Positions 1 through 12,800 of a DNA stretch of 64,000 nucleotides are shown here, piece by piece (positions within the stretch are counted from its first letter, which is position 1; each line of letters starts with the position of its first letter). Under the pieces are notes generated by a model. It was not told the DNA's origin and did not search any database. It saw only the letters and a program-made list of their open reading frames with translations. The stretch lies in assembly GCA_963971285.1 (NCBI GenBank), contig OZ020263.1:2046001-2110000 (forward strand), read 5' to 3'. A program made the translations under genes and the position numbers. Source of the stretch: Astropecten irregularis (Eukaryota; Echinodermata; Asteroidea; Paxillosida; Astropectinidae).

Positions 1-775
1 ATGTATAAAACCCCAAAACCCGACACCAATAACATGCAATGAATACAGATAGCATAGTAAGTGTGACACCACATCAACATAGCTCTGCAAATGACTGGTA
101 TATTCTATCAAATCTTGACATTTTCAACGACATTTGAAATTTGAAAATTGGAAGAATTGCTCTTTCTTGTTTCACACATCAATTACAATATTTGGTCAAG
201 TTATATGATTCATCAAATCAAAAATGAGGACAAAACAAATTTGACAAATGTCAGATAAAAAAAGGAAAGTAGAAAATTACAATGAATGCAACAGAAAACA
301 TTATCCACACAACCAGACATCACTATACCATTATTTTTACTACTTCACTAAGTTCACTTTGTACGCCATAAATCCTCAAAGTCTTACCTCAGTTTCAACT
401 TCCACAAATAAAATGTTTGCAAATGGAATAACAGCAAAATCTATGTTTAATAGCATTTTGCTTTTTATACAAAACTGAAAAACAAACAATTTAATTGAGG
501 AACACATGTTTATTTCAAATGTCTATCACAAATTTGGAAGGACAACAACATAGTCTTGAAGTGTGTAGTGAAGGTATAATTATACGAGATACATTGTTGG
601 ACAGTGTGCACTTTTGTACACAAAAATCCCATAGGCTGACTATCCGCCAAAGGGTCAATGATACAACTTTCCAACGAACGTGGGGAAATGTACTGTTCAT
701 TTTTGGGGACGAAGAGGTACTTTCCGTGAAAGAATGAAGAAGATATGGACTGTGAGAATTTTCTTGAGTACTTAC
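1..775. other. FRAS1 intron, runs off the left edge
   Basis: A-T rich intron sequence. No exon with matching phase or FRAS1 motifs was seen on the minus strand. Short open frames here look like chance. Confidence 0.7.
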
Positions 776-859
776 TGTGACACAGATCAAAGGATAGCCC
801 GGCGACGGGTCGTGGTCCAAACTATCGGCGATGTCATCATAGTCCATCAGCGACACCAC
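776..859 (-). CDS. FRAS1: FRAS1 window exon 55: linker after Calx-beta 5
   Basis: 28 codons, phase 0 to 0, beginning VVSLMDYDD and ending PGYPLICVT before a GTAAGT donor. This matches the conserved segment that follows the Calx-beta block in FRAS1. The next exon is beyond the left edge of the window. Confidence 0.92.
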
Positions 860-3800
860 CTAGACAAAAAACAGACGGAAACTACAATCAAGAAAGGCCA
901 AGGGATCGATTTCACAAAGACCTACAGCATAATCTTCAAATTGTCCACCTACCAGCGGTATAGAAGGCAGCACCACGCTGCCTGCTGCCTCCTCGTCGAT
1001 GATAGTGACCGTGGCCGTAGAGTGGTCACCCAGGAGGGCATTGACGGGATCGTCCGGTCCCAGGACCACCGAGAAGGTCTCGTGCCACTCCATATCCTTG
1101 TTGTACATGACCTGGATCTCAATGTCCACTGAACGTACGCCTGCGACACACAAACAGAAAACAAATCAAGATATTAAAAGGTTTGGTTTAGCTATACTGG
1201 GGGCAGTTTTACCAAACTCATCGCAACTTCAATCATCGCTATCAATCGAAGGAGTTATGATGCATTGCAGCCATGCGTGAGATACAATGAGTAATCCTTC
1301 ATAACTTCAGTTACGATTGATTGTAGGGCTTCCTGAAATCGACCGCTGGGAAGTTATCAAAATAGCCTGCAAATTCAAAACTCTAGATAGTGCCTAAGTG
1401 TTTTGGTTCTAGGACTCTCTATATAAAAACTCTATAATATTTATGTTCAAAACAAAAAAAATTGGCATACAAATTACAATAAGCAGCAAGGCACCATGAT
1501 TGAGTAGAAAAGAAAACCAGTAATTAAAAAAATCAAAACATCAAAATATAAATAAATAAAAAAAAACAAAAAAAACCAAAAAAAAACAAGGGACTATTTA
1601 TTACCTGGTTGGAACTTGATGACTTTGAAGTAGGCTTCGTAATCCACTCCCGATTTGGCCGAGCCATCCCGGGTGCTGGTTCGAACCCTGGAAGTGCGGT
1701 TCTGGTCCCCGGTTCGAATCACCGTGATGGTGACCATCGACATCTCCTCTGGATCGCTAGGCTCTCGCACGCTGTATGCAACCCTCTCAAACTGAATGGT
1801 CGGTGCTGAGTGGAAAACGAAACGATAGAAATTGAAGGGATTCGTTAGGAATGACTACAACACTGCTAATGGTGATTCGCCACCAAAATTATAAACTCAA
1901 CCGACTCTTGCTGGGGCACTCACCATCTTCCGTGTCCAGGATGGTGATCATGGCCGTGGTGTTCTTGCCGGTCTGCGCCTGGCAGAACTCGCTGCCGACG
2001 GGGTCGCCCAGACGGACCTGGAAGAGTTCGTCGGCTTCGTAAGTTTCGTCGTCCACGATGCCGACCGTGCAGTTCTTAACCTGAAGGTGGAAGAATCGTC
2101 AAAAAAATGTTCATCACATTCTATTTTCTTCACGCCACACCATAGACCTTATTAACGGCGCATCCATTTTGTCACCTTCCTTGTATACCCGTTAGAAAAG
2201 ATAACACCAATTCTAAAAAGAAAACGGGTACCAGACTATTTTGAATCCAAGCCTCGGTTTGATTACACTGCTTCTAATGCAGGATGGATGCACCATGAAT
2301 TAGGTCTATTGTAATATCTTGGGATATTTTGTGCCGAAGGTCTGAAAGGGAACTTGAATTCAAAATCTCTAGATAAATGCACAGGGACTGAGCTATCCAA
2401 GACTATGCTAGCACAGCCCACACTGTACCCCAACTGAGCAATACAACTAAAAAGCCACATTAAGTATCCTTTTCTGTTCTACGAATGGAAAATCTTTGTC
2501 AAGGGTCAAATTATAAAAAAAACGTAGGAAGGACTAACCTTCTCCCCAGGTGCAAAGACAATCCTGTACTCATCGGTGTTACGTCGCTCGTCGTAGTCCA
2601 TCATGACCGAGGCGCTGCGCTGTCTGGTGAAGCAGCGGACAGAAGACTCGAAGGACAGGTCGCCGCTACGGACGACGGGGATGTGAACCAGGCCGCTGTG
2701 TTCCTCTACTTTCACGTCACGGATGGAGAACTGCATCGTGGGAACTGTGAAAAGAGGACGGAAGATGATGAATTCACGTATGGTGGAGCTTGTCGGGTTA
2801 AGAGTCAGTGTGGAGGGGTACGGAAAGTTACGAGTACTTTGCAACAAAATGTCAGCTCGTTATATAAGTGCCAAGCGAACCCAAAACCTTATGCACTTTT
2901 TCATCTTTTTGCAGCCATATTTTTAAAAAACAGAAATTACATCAAAGAAAGAACCGTGTTGGTAGACTTACTGTCATCCACTGTATCGTTGATGACCACC
3001 AGGGCTTCGTGGGGAGTAGCCAGGCCGGAGCCCATGGCTGAGCTGAGGTAGACGATGAAGGTCTCGTTGCCCTCCATTTGGGGACTGGCCGTGTCGTCCA
3101 CGATGGTCACTCGGCAGACCTGGGTTGGTCGAGAGAAAGAGGGTAAGTCAGTGAAGGTTTGTGGGTCCAAGAAAGACGAATAATACCGAAACTATCATTA
3201 GGGATCTGGTTGCATTTTAAATATCACATTCAATCTATTCTCTCAAATACCTCCACGGTCTGTTGGGGTCCGAACGTCAGCTGGCTGGTGCTGGGGACAA
3301 AATCGGCGCCGGGCGTGGCCGAGGGCGGAGTGTTGGGCTTGACGGAACACCAGACCATGGAGGTGTGTGATAGGTCACTGCCGTGTCGCTTGACGTCAAT
3401 CTCCACGGTGCCTGCGTTCTCGTTGAAGATGTAGGTGTCGTGGCTCAGGTATACCACCGACTCTGTTTGGTTGAGGAAATCATATCATTAATCATCAAAT
3501 AAACAATACAGGAAACCGACTCTTTGTCATTGAAGTGAACAAAGAACATTTACTGGAGCAGGATTCGAATCTGCGACCATGGCCACAGCATTACATTGCA
3601 ATCAAGTTTGTCCTCAACTGATTCTTACTATGATTCAGTCTACACGTCAAGGACTTACCGTCGTTGGGTCCATCAATGATGACCGTGGCCCGTGACTTCT
3701 TGCCCAGCTTGCTCCACAGCGACGGCATGGCTAGCGCGATCTCGAATTCCTCTTGCTCCTCAAACATTGCATCATCGATGATCTGCGAAAAAAAACAGCC

Positions 3801-6800
3801 GATTATCAAATTAAATCAGCTCACGAAGGTATTGGAAACCTTGGATAAGGAATATGGTAAGAATCTGGGATCTGGAGATCAACTTGTGTTGTAAAACTGT
3901 TGCAGTTTTTGCAAAAAATGCTGGATTTCCCTCCAGTCGTGCAAAACAATGAAAAAAAAACCAACAAATTTATTGAGGAAGTGTATAAAAAAAGGTGAAA
4001 GTTGAGACAACACCAACCTTGACATCACAGGAAGCGTGGTTGATTCCGGCCGGGAAGACCACCCTGAACTCACTGGCCATTCCCCTGGTCTTGTAGTCCG
4101 AACCGGACTCCAGACCGGTCAAGCTGCTGCCCGTAGCCGTGCCGGGAATGGTGAAGCAAATGGCCGAAACGCTGCGACTGGAATCGCCTGTTTAGTGAAA
4201 CCAAAAAAGTACCAGGGCTTAATTCTGGTTAGAGACTGGGTGAAGTCTTATCCCTAAAAAGCTTCCAGGATCAAGTTTCCCCTGGACATTTTCTTCCCCC
4301 TTTCTGATCCTCTCATCCATTTATGTGTATCTTAACTTGCATGTCCTAGTCCTCTTGTCATTCAGCCTTTGATCAAGACAAACTTTCCCTATGACTGTCT
4401 TTCTACAGATTGCAGTTTGGCACAAACTTCACCTTCTACAAAAACTCTTCTGGGAAGAGAAGCAGTTCTAACAAATCAAGAGGAATTAGCTCAAAGTTCT
4501 TAACCATCTACAGCAGAAGAGTCATTCTATAAATGTGATCTCCGATTCTTTTCTGACAACCTGAGGAACTTGCTCTCAAACGTTGCTAGAATTCCAGAGA
4601 ACGTACCTTTCCTGGTGACTGGAGCGAAGAGGAAACCAGAGCTTTCATTTACGTGGAAGACCAGTTGATCAAACTCGATGCTCGGCTCTGCAACAAGAAC
4701 CAAAAGTGAACCAGAATTTTTAAAAAAAGGTTCTAAAATTTGAAACTAAATTTGAAGTTTAGAACTTTCTTGGGAGTCAAAAATGCTCACTTTAAGAGAG
4801 AAGCTCTGCGACAACAGACTAGAGACGACCATTTCTCCAAATCCTCATCATACAAAAAGTTGAGTCATAAAGAATTTATTGATCAATAAAATAGGTGTAA
4901 ACTGAACCAGAATATCACCTACTTTATCAGAAAATAAAAACAATATTGAACTTTTTCATAAAAAACTGGCTCAGCATATCAACAATTCAAGTAATCATTC
5001 AAATAAATGTTGGATAAATAATTCTATAATTCAACAAAATAATCAATAAATGATTCAAAGAATCAAACGAAAATCGATCAACAACACCTACCATCCTCAT
5101 CATCCATGATAGTAACCAGCGCTGCCGTGGGATCACCCAGCAGCGCGTAGGCCGGCATGCTCAGCTCCACGATGAAGTCTTCAGGTCCTTCAAACACTGA
5201 GTCGTCATTGATGAAGATGGTACACATCTTGGTGTCCTCCCTCTCCTCAAACTGGACCTGGCCGGCGTGTTCCACGTAGTCCCGCTGGCCGGCGTCACCG
5301 CCCACTGAGGTGGCGAAGCCGTGCTCCGTACGGCACAGCACAATAGCATACTGAGGGGCATAAATTAGAATCATAGTATTAAAACAGGGATGAGGTTGAC
5401 CAATGATAAAAATATCAGAAATATCTGTTTCAAGCTTCCTGGGGCCGATTCACTAATGCTTTGCGATCTCGCTTAAGCAAAAATCTATCGCTGAACGGAA
5501 AAATGCTATGCAAAGTAGCGCATTTAGCGCTGCATTTGGGCTTTAGTGATGATTGCAAAGCGTTTAATAGTGAAATTCGCCCCTGACGAGCCAAATTGGT
5601 TATGAAAAACAAACAGCAGCATTTCAAATTTATTTCAGAGGGTAGCCGTACCTGGTTGAGATTGCCGCTCCTCTTGACTGGAACGCTGATCATGCCCGCC
5701 TTCTCGCTGACGTTGTAGGCTCCCTGGTCCAGGTGGATCAGGGACCAGCGGATGCGGAACACCGTACCGGACACCGTGTTGGGCATGCTGTCCGCCACGT
5801 CAAAGACAAAGCGATCGTCAAGTTGGGACTCGGCGCCGGGATCCAGGGTGTAACGGATGATCCCGTTGTTGATATCCTCTGTTAAAAAGACAATTTATCA
5901 AAAATTCTCTTAAGTTCATTAAAAAAAAATTTCAAATGAAAAAGGACAAGTTTTTGTCAAAAGGACGAGTAAAATGAAGCCTAATAGATCAGATAATGAA
6001 CAAAGATAAATTGACAATTTGGGTCACCGCCGACATAGGGCTGGATAGCTCAGTTGGTAGAGCACCGGTACGGTATTCCGGGGTCCCAGGTTTGAATCCT
6101 GGTCCAGTCAATTTGTCTTTGTCCACATTTCAAATCTATTCTGAATTTGCTGAGGAGCTATCCTTAAAATTAGGTTGAGTTGCTGGACTTTGGATAGAAC
6201 ATTTGCCAACCTATGACAAGATTTAGGACGACCAAACTTACGTTGTGTGAAGACGGTGACTGGTGTTCCCGGTAGTAGGGTTGTTTCTAGCATGCCATGC
6301 TTAGGCTGGGAGGTGACTGAGTAGACCAGAAGGTTGTCGGGTGTGTCGGCGTCCATGGTAGCCAAGTTCTTCCGGGTGATGATGCCCATAGCCTGCCAGA
6401 CACAAAAGTCACCAACAAAATATACAAAAGATCCCGATTTGCATCAAAAATCACAATAAAACTTATAAAAATAAAAGTTGATCCTTGGTGAACTGAATTT
6501 GAATAAATAAAAAAAAGAACATTTCACAGTCTAAATAAACAGTTGTGTTGCGTCATGTAATTCAAGGTACTAGCAATTGCTTAATAGCAACGACCTCTAA
6601 ATAAAGATTAGTCTGGTGCCCTCTGTCCAATTTACACCCATTGAGTATTGTGTATTGGGAGTCTGGCATCTATTCACGGGAGCAACCACTGCATTCTGTA
6701 ATACTGACCTGGTTGTCAAGGTATTCTAGGTAGGAGAGGCCAAGATTGGTGACGATCCTCGGAGTACCGTCATCGACAGGAAGGATCGTGATCTGAAAAG

Positions 6801-9800
6801 TCTGATGGAGGAAGGAAAATAGGGAAAAAACAAAAACGAAGACAAAGTTATCAACTGCTGTCAATGGCTGTCTTACCAGCCTGATGCTCAGCTGTGTCTA
6901 AAGGAAAATCCTTGGGTCGAAATTCTCCACCTCTTTTCTCACCGCCGTCTTTTGCCAAGAAGTCGTTCACGAAGTACACTATAAGCTTAGACATTCAATA
7001 GAGAGCCTAGACATTGCCTATAGACTTCACTGCTAACTGACTGTACCTGTTGTGCTGACGTCGTAATCAGATCCGCTCCCTGCTCGATGGTGAAGAGGGG
7101 GTTGGTTCCGTCCGACACCTTAAACTGGAAGCTGTCCTGCAGCGTGTTGCTGCCGTCGTGGTTGTAGCTGATGCGATTCTCGTACATGTCGGCCATGGTG
7201 AAGGTCTGGGTCGGCGTGTAGCGGATCTCATCAGGGCTGTAGTCGATGGTGCCATGGCGTGGCGGCTGGAAGATGGTGAACATGATGGTGTCCGCCTAAG
7301 AGATGCCCGACCAAACAAAATGTAAATTGATTTTGATTTGGAAGCTGTTAAAAAGTTGTTCCACATTGCAAGTCAATCGAAATTCACAATGTTTTCATCC
7401 CAAAGATGTCCATTTATTGCCAGAATATAGACAAGAGTGATACCCCAAAATGAACGGCATAACAAGTTCTTTCAGCCGTAAAAATCTAATTGAAAACCCG
7501 GAAATTTCTCTTAAAAAAAGAATAATTGGAGGGTTTCTGAACTCACAGCAGTATCCAAGTCCTCAGCCTTGAGTTCAAACTCCGTGATGAATTTACGGAC
7601 GCCTTCCTGAACTCGCATCCCAAAGTTGGACAGGAGAGGTAACGAGTCATCAACCGGAGTCAGGGTGATGTAGAATGTCTGAGTCACCTTGAAAAGGGAA
7701 AAACGAAAAGAAATGGCTACAGTTGACGTCATGAAGTAAACAAATCAAAGTTGGCCATACTGGGATCGATATGTCAGGCCTGCTAACTTTATAAAGAATC
7801 TTATGTATTTCAGGTCATTATTTTAGTTGATGAGCAGTTTCTAGTAGTTTATTACTCGTTCGTTACAAAATGAGAATAATGCAATTAACAGGAAGAAGTT
7901 AAAAAAAAGAAGTAAAAAAAAAAAGGATACCACAGGTCCACTTGGGTATCATCACAAAAATCGTGCCCCAACCTGATGAATTTACCCATTTGACAAAAAT
8001 ATAAATTTTATGCAAATCATATGCAAATATAACCCACTGACCCTTACCTGATTGGTGCCATCATCCACGGTGAAGGTGAAGCTGTCCATGACGGCCTCCT
8101 CCTCACTGATGTGGACATAGCTAACCGTCTTAGAGGCCAGATCGGACTGGGTGAACTGAGTGATGGGTACGCCGGGGACGTCCACGTGTTCCAGCTGTCC
8201 GTAGGTAGGGCCGGCCGAGATGAAGTAGACCAGGCTGCCCGGCATGCTGTCTACGTCGGTGGATGACAGGATGTCTGTGGTCAGAACCCTGGAGGAGCCC
8301 TCGGCCAGTGTCAGGCCTCGATTGGCAAGGACCTGGGGAGGCACTCGGTCCTCTGGAGAAGTAAGAGACCCAGCCCAAAAATTGTCAAATTCAAAAAACT
8401 TCCTATAAATCCAGCCATAGGATGGATATGGAGTCCTAAGTTTTAATTTCTGTGAGGAAAAAACAGTATCTTGTAGTACCCTAAATCTCTGACAATTTCA
8501 GAAGCAGCTCGCTGAACTTACCCAGGACCGTGATGAGGAAAGACTGGTCGATAAGCTGGTTGCCCTCAGGGTCTGACAGGGTGAACTTGAAGATGGACGT
8601 TCCGGCTGCTTCAACAGGGCCGTGTACATAGCGGACATACCCTGAAAGAGGACACAAATCAGGAGACTAAATTCACTAGGAGGAAACAAAATGTCAACTT
8701 TGCTAGACACCTCGCCCAATCTTTGTTCATTCTTTTTGGTTGTAAGGAATAACTTGACCAACGTACTGGTGTCAAAACCAGGCTCCTTATACTAGAAAAC
8801 TAGCCCTGTAGTCTTAGCCTTTCAACTGGTCTGACCTACCATTATCGATGTCGCTCTGGGTGAAGCTGGACATGAAACCGTTGATCCTTATTCGGACCAC
8901 GTCCTCCCCGTCCCGGACAAACTGCAACTGACCGAAGGTAGGCTCGGCGGTCAGCGTGTAGATAAGCCGCATGTTCTCTGAGTCCACATCCTCTGCCTTC
9001 AGTTCAAAGGTCGTGATCGGTGTGGTAGACCCTGCGAGCGAAACAAACAAAATCCTGATTTGTACAACATTTTCTACGTGTGACAGAATTGTAATTATTT
9101 CCACGCGAAATGGTCGAGGGTCATTTTCCTCAAAAAAAAAAAAACAAATTGAAAAAAATTTAAAAAATTTAAAATGTCAAAATTACAGTTGGCTACATTT
9201 TTCTTGAAAATATTACCATCGGGAACCTTTAACCAATCATTTAGAATACAAGTAGACGTTTTTCTTTTATTCATTTGGAGGGCCAAAAGCAAAGAAGTAA
9301 AAAGTGTTAGCTGATATCTGAGAAAAAAAAGAAATTCTTACCAATGGGAACTCGAAGTCCTCTGTTGACGGCAAGTCGAGGCGTTTCATCATTAATGAGC
9401 CCGATCTGAATGGGCACCGTGCCAAGAACATTGTAGATGCCATCCGACAGAGACACGTCGAACGAGTCGGTCTTGACCTCCGACCCATCGTGGACGTAGA
9501 CGATCAGCTCCCGCAGCACGTCACTCCACGTGAACGTGTCGCCGACGGTCAGGATGCGGCCAAAGTGCAAAGGGTCACCGATAAACTCGCGGCGACGCAA
9601 CGTGCCGCAGGTCGGGTACCGGATGACGGTGAAGATCAGGTCCTCGTCGACGGTGTCCAGGTCGCTGGCATACATGGAGACGTTGGTGATGACGGCGCCC
9701 TCATTCTCCGGCAAGAAGAGAGTATCCGTGACCAGCATGGGCTCCTCGTCATTAACGAGCTGCGTATTCCAAGAACAAAACCACAGAGGATTTTTATAAC

Positions 9801-12800
9801 AGTTATGAACTTCATCTGAGGAAAAAGGTCGCTACAAATACGTCAGAGTAACTGTGAACTTTCAACTAAATCAATCTTGTGTATATTTGTTGATATACAT
9901 CACAATTGGCTCTCACCATTCAAGCCTGACTACACCATCAACAAGGGCCTTCAGCAAGACTTACCTTAATAGAGATGTTGAACCGATACTGGGGTGACAC
10001 GTTCTCTTGGTCGGACACGTGGAACAGGAAACCGTCCTGCGTGGCCTCCACATTCCTGTGCACACTATGCACGTAGTATACGGTGTTGTCGATCAGGTCT
10101 TGCACCCGGAAGTCAGACACAGGGATGTCCACATTGGCCTGCTCGGAACCAATTGCTGCAACGTCCAATTTCAAAAAGGAAACAATTTCAAATTAATAAG
10201 TTGAACTAAACCGGTAAACAATCAACAAAGTTTAACCACTTCAAGGTTGGGAGAATGGGGGATGGCCATCAGAAGACCGAAGGAGTACTGCTCGAATGTA
10301 GACGTGGCAACGCCCTGTTGTGGGGCATGCTCCCACTGATTAATTAATTGAATCATTGATGACGTAAACGAACTAAAATATTATCCTAGCTGGAAATAAT
10401 TTTGAATTGAAAGACTCTCGTACCTGACTTGATGTTCTCGATGTACCCGAATGTGGGTCCGGAATCGATAATAACTTGAAGTTGACTCAGTTTGGTATCC
10501 AGGTCTGTTGCCCGTATGTGTGCCGAGGAGATAAGCTCCCGGGCTCCCTCGATCAACTGCGAATACAAAAACAGGAAACGGTTCTATGACTTCATGATGT
10601 CAAATTTCTGTGACAATAGGGTCTGGTTCTCGAGTATAAGAGAGTGGGTTTGCATGTAAAAATAAGACATAAGTAACTAACAATCTTCCCACATAAACAA
10701 AAGTAAGAAACAGTTACTCAAAGCTAAAAATTTGTTTTCAAGCATCTTGTAGCTTCTCCTAAAACTTCAGGAGCTTATAAAACTTGTCTTAACTTTCCTT
10801 GATCATCCAAGATTTTGTTCTTCGTGTGCTTTTTTTAGGGGTAACTTAAATAAGACATCAAATTTTGAGCTTGATGAGAGCAGGATTATGACGGTAGGTT
10901 TCTTGTTCAAATGGTTGGTAAGGCTCTAGACCCAAGTGAGAAAAAAAATAGCGTGTTCTGACAAAACCCATCAACAAAGTGCTATACACAGAATTTTGAT
11001 TTTATAATCTGCTCTTGCAGATAGGAGGTCATGGGTTCGAATCTCATCAGTTTTCAGAAATGGTGTGGTCATACCTGTATGCCATTACTGTCTACAATGA
11101 CAGACGGTGGCTGATCATTGACCGGTGTGATGGTGACGGTAAAGACTTGTTTGACGAGGATGTTACCGCTGGCATCACTGACATTAAAGAAGAGGAGATC
11201 TGTAACAGCTTGGCTTCCAATCTCTCCCTCTGCGATGTACCTACGATAGGAAAGGAGATGGTAATGATCTGATCAACCAAGACCCTGGAATGAATTGGTA
11301 AAATCGGCGGGAAACATTTTACATCAATCCCCGTGACAACATTCTTTTATCTTTTTAAACCAAGTGGGGCTATCAAGCCCTATTATAAACTTGTGGCATC
11401 AGGGCCCAAATGCATGGAATCTGTTATGTAAGCAAAAATTCTCCGCTTATGATAACAGACTTTTTTTGCTTATTGTAAGCGTATTTCACGGGAGAGTTGT
11501 CTTTCTCGCTACACTATTGAGCAAGAACTTTCTACAGAATGCACGTGACAGTACGTTAGCAGAAAAAAACTAAGGTTAGCCTAGAATTTCTTTGCTACCC
11601 GATTATGCTCTGTCTATCGTCAGTGATTTTAAATTCTTTCAAAAGAGTAGTTGAAGGCAGTGAAGAACAGTAGTCTTACCTTATGTTGTACGCGCTGATA
11701 TCGGCCTGAGTGAATGTTCCACCAACGGGAATGTCGTCAAACACATCGGGAGGCGACCCGCGTCGCTGCAGCCTGCCGCTGTGAGGCAGCGTGTCCAACG
11801 TCAGCATGATCTCGCTGTCGATGGAGTCGTCATCCTCGAAGGACAGCTCGTCACGGGTCACCACGGCAATGCTGTGCTCCGGGACCATCAGGGTCAGGGT
11901 GGAGCCGGGCCGGACCACGGGGCGGCGGGTGTCCATATAGGTGATGACCACGGCCATGACGATGCTGGCCGTGTGGGACCCGTCGCTCAGGGTGAAGTCG
12001 AAGCTGTCCTGCTCCGTCTGCGAGTTGTCGTGGACATAGTGGAAGGATTCTTGGAGGAGCTGGGCGTGTGTGAACTTGGAACCTGGAAGAGGTTAGACAT
12101 TTTGTGGTCAATGTCCGACAATAAAGATGTCTAGCATACCACAGTGTAGTCTGTTTGTCTCTGGACAGCCTGGGGTTGATTAAGGCTCACACAGGCAAGA
12201 ATCTTGACTTCAAGAGGAAGAAAAGCATTCAAACCATGAGAACCTTGTGTGATCTTCTTGTTAAATGGAGACATTTACTCACCTTCTGCGAGTTGGTTGA
12301 ATCCACTCACAATGAAGCCGTGCTCTGGGGCGCTGACGAGGGTGTACTCCAAATTGGTCTGGGGCTTGTCCAGCGCGGTCCCCTCTGCCAGGTAGGTGCG
12401 GATCTGCTTCAGCCCGCCCCGCGCCACCTCGAAGCTGTGGAACCGATTGTCAAAGATGACCGGTGTCTTGGCCTCGTTGGGGATGATGAAGACGGTGAAC
12501 GGATTGGGGCCGACGAGATTTCCGCCGGGCACGCTGTCTGCGACTGGTGAGAGGAAAGTCAGAGGGAGAGAGTTTGTCAAGATGAGGAGGCTTAGAAATC
12601 AGATCCGATGCGACTATCTCTAGGTATGATGTTGGCAATTATTATATGCAAAGTCACAGACACTGTCTTATCAAGATTTTGAAATCTCTTTGAAGTAAGG
12701 AGAAGGGTGAAAACTCTGATTGACTTGAGGGTCTTCACAGTGGCGTATCTAGGGGAGGCAAGCAAGGCGTGCCCCAGGCGCCACTTTTTAGGGGGGCGCA

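Noticed and set aside
6038-6110. Functional tRNA gene
   Set aside because: The A and B boxes and T arm are good, but the anticodon arm is not canonical and the same sequence recurs with conserved flanks, as expected of a SINE.
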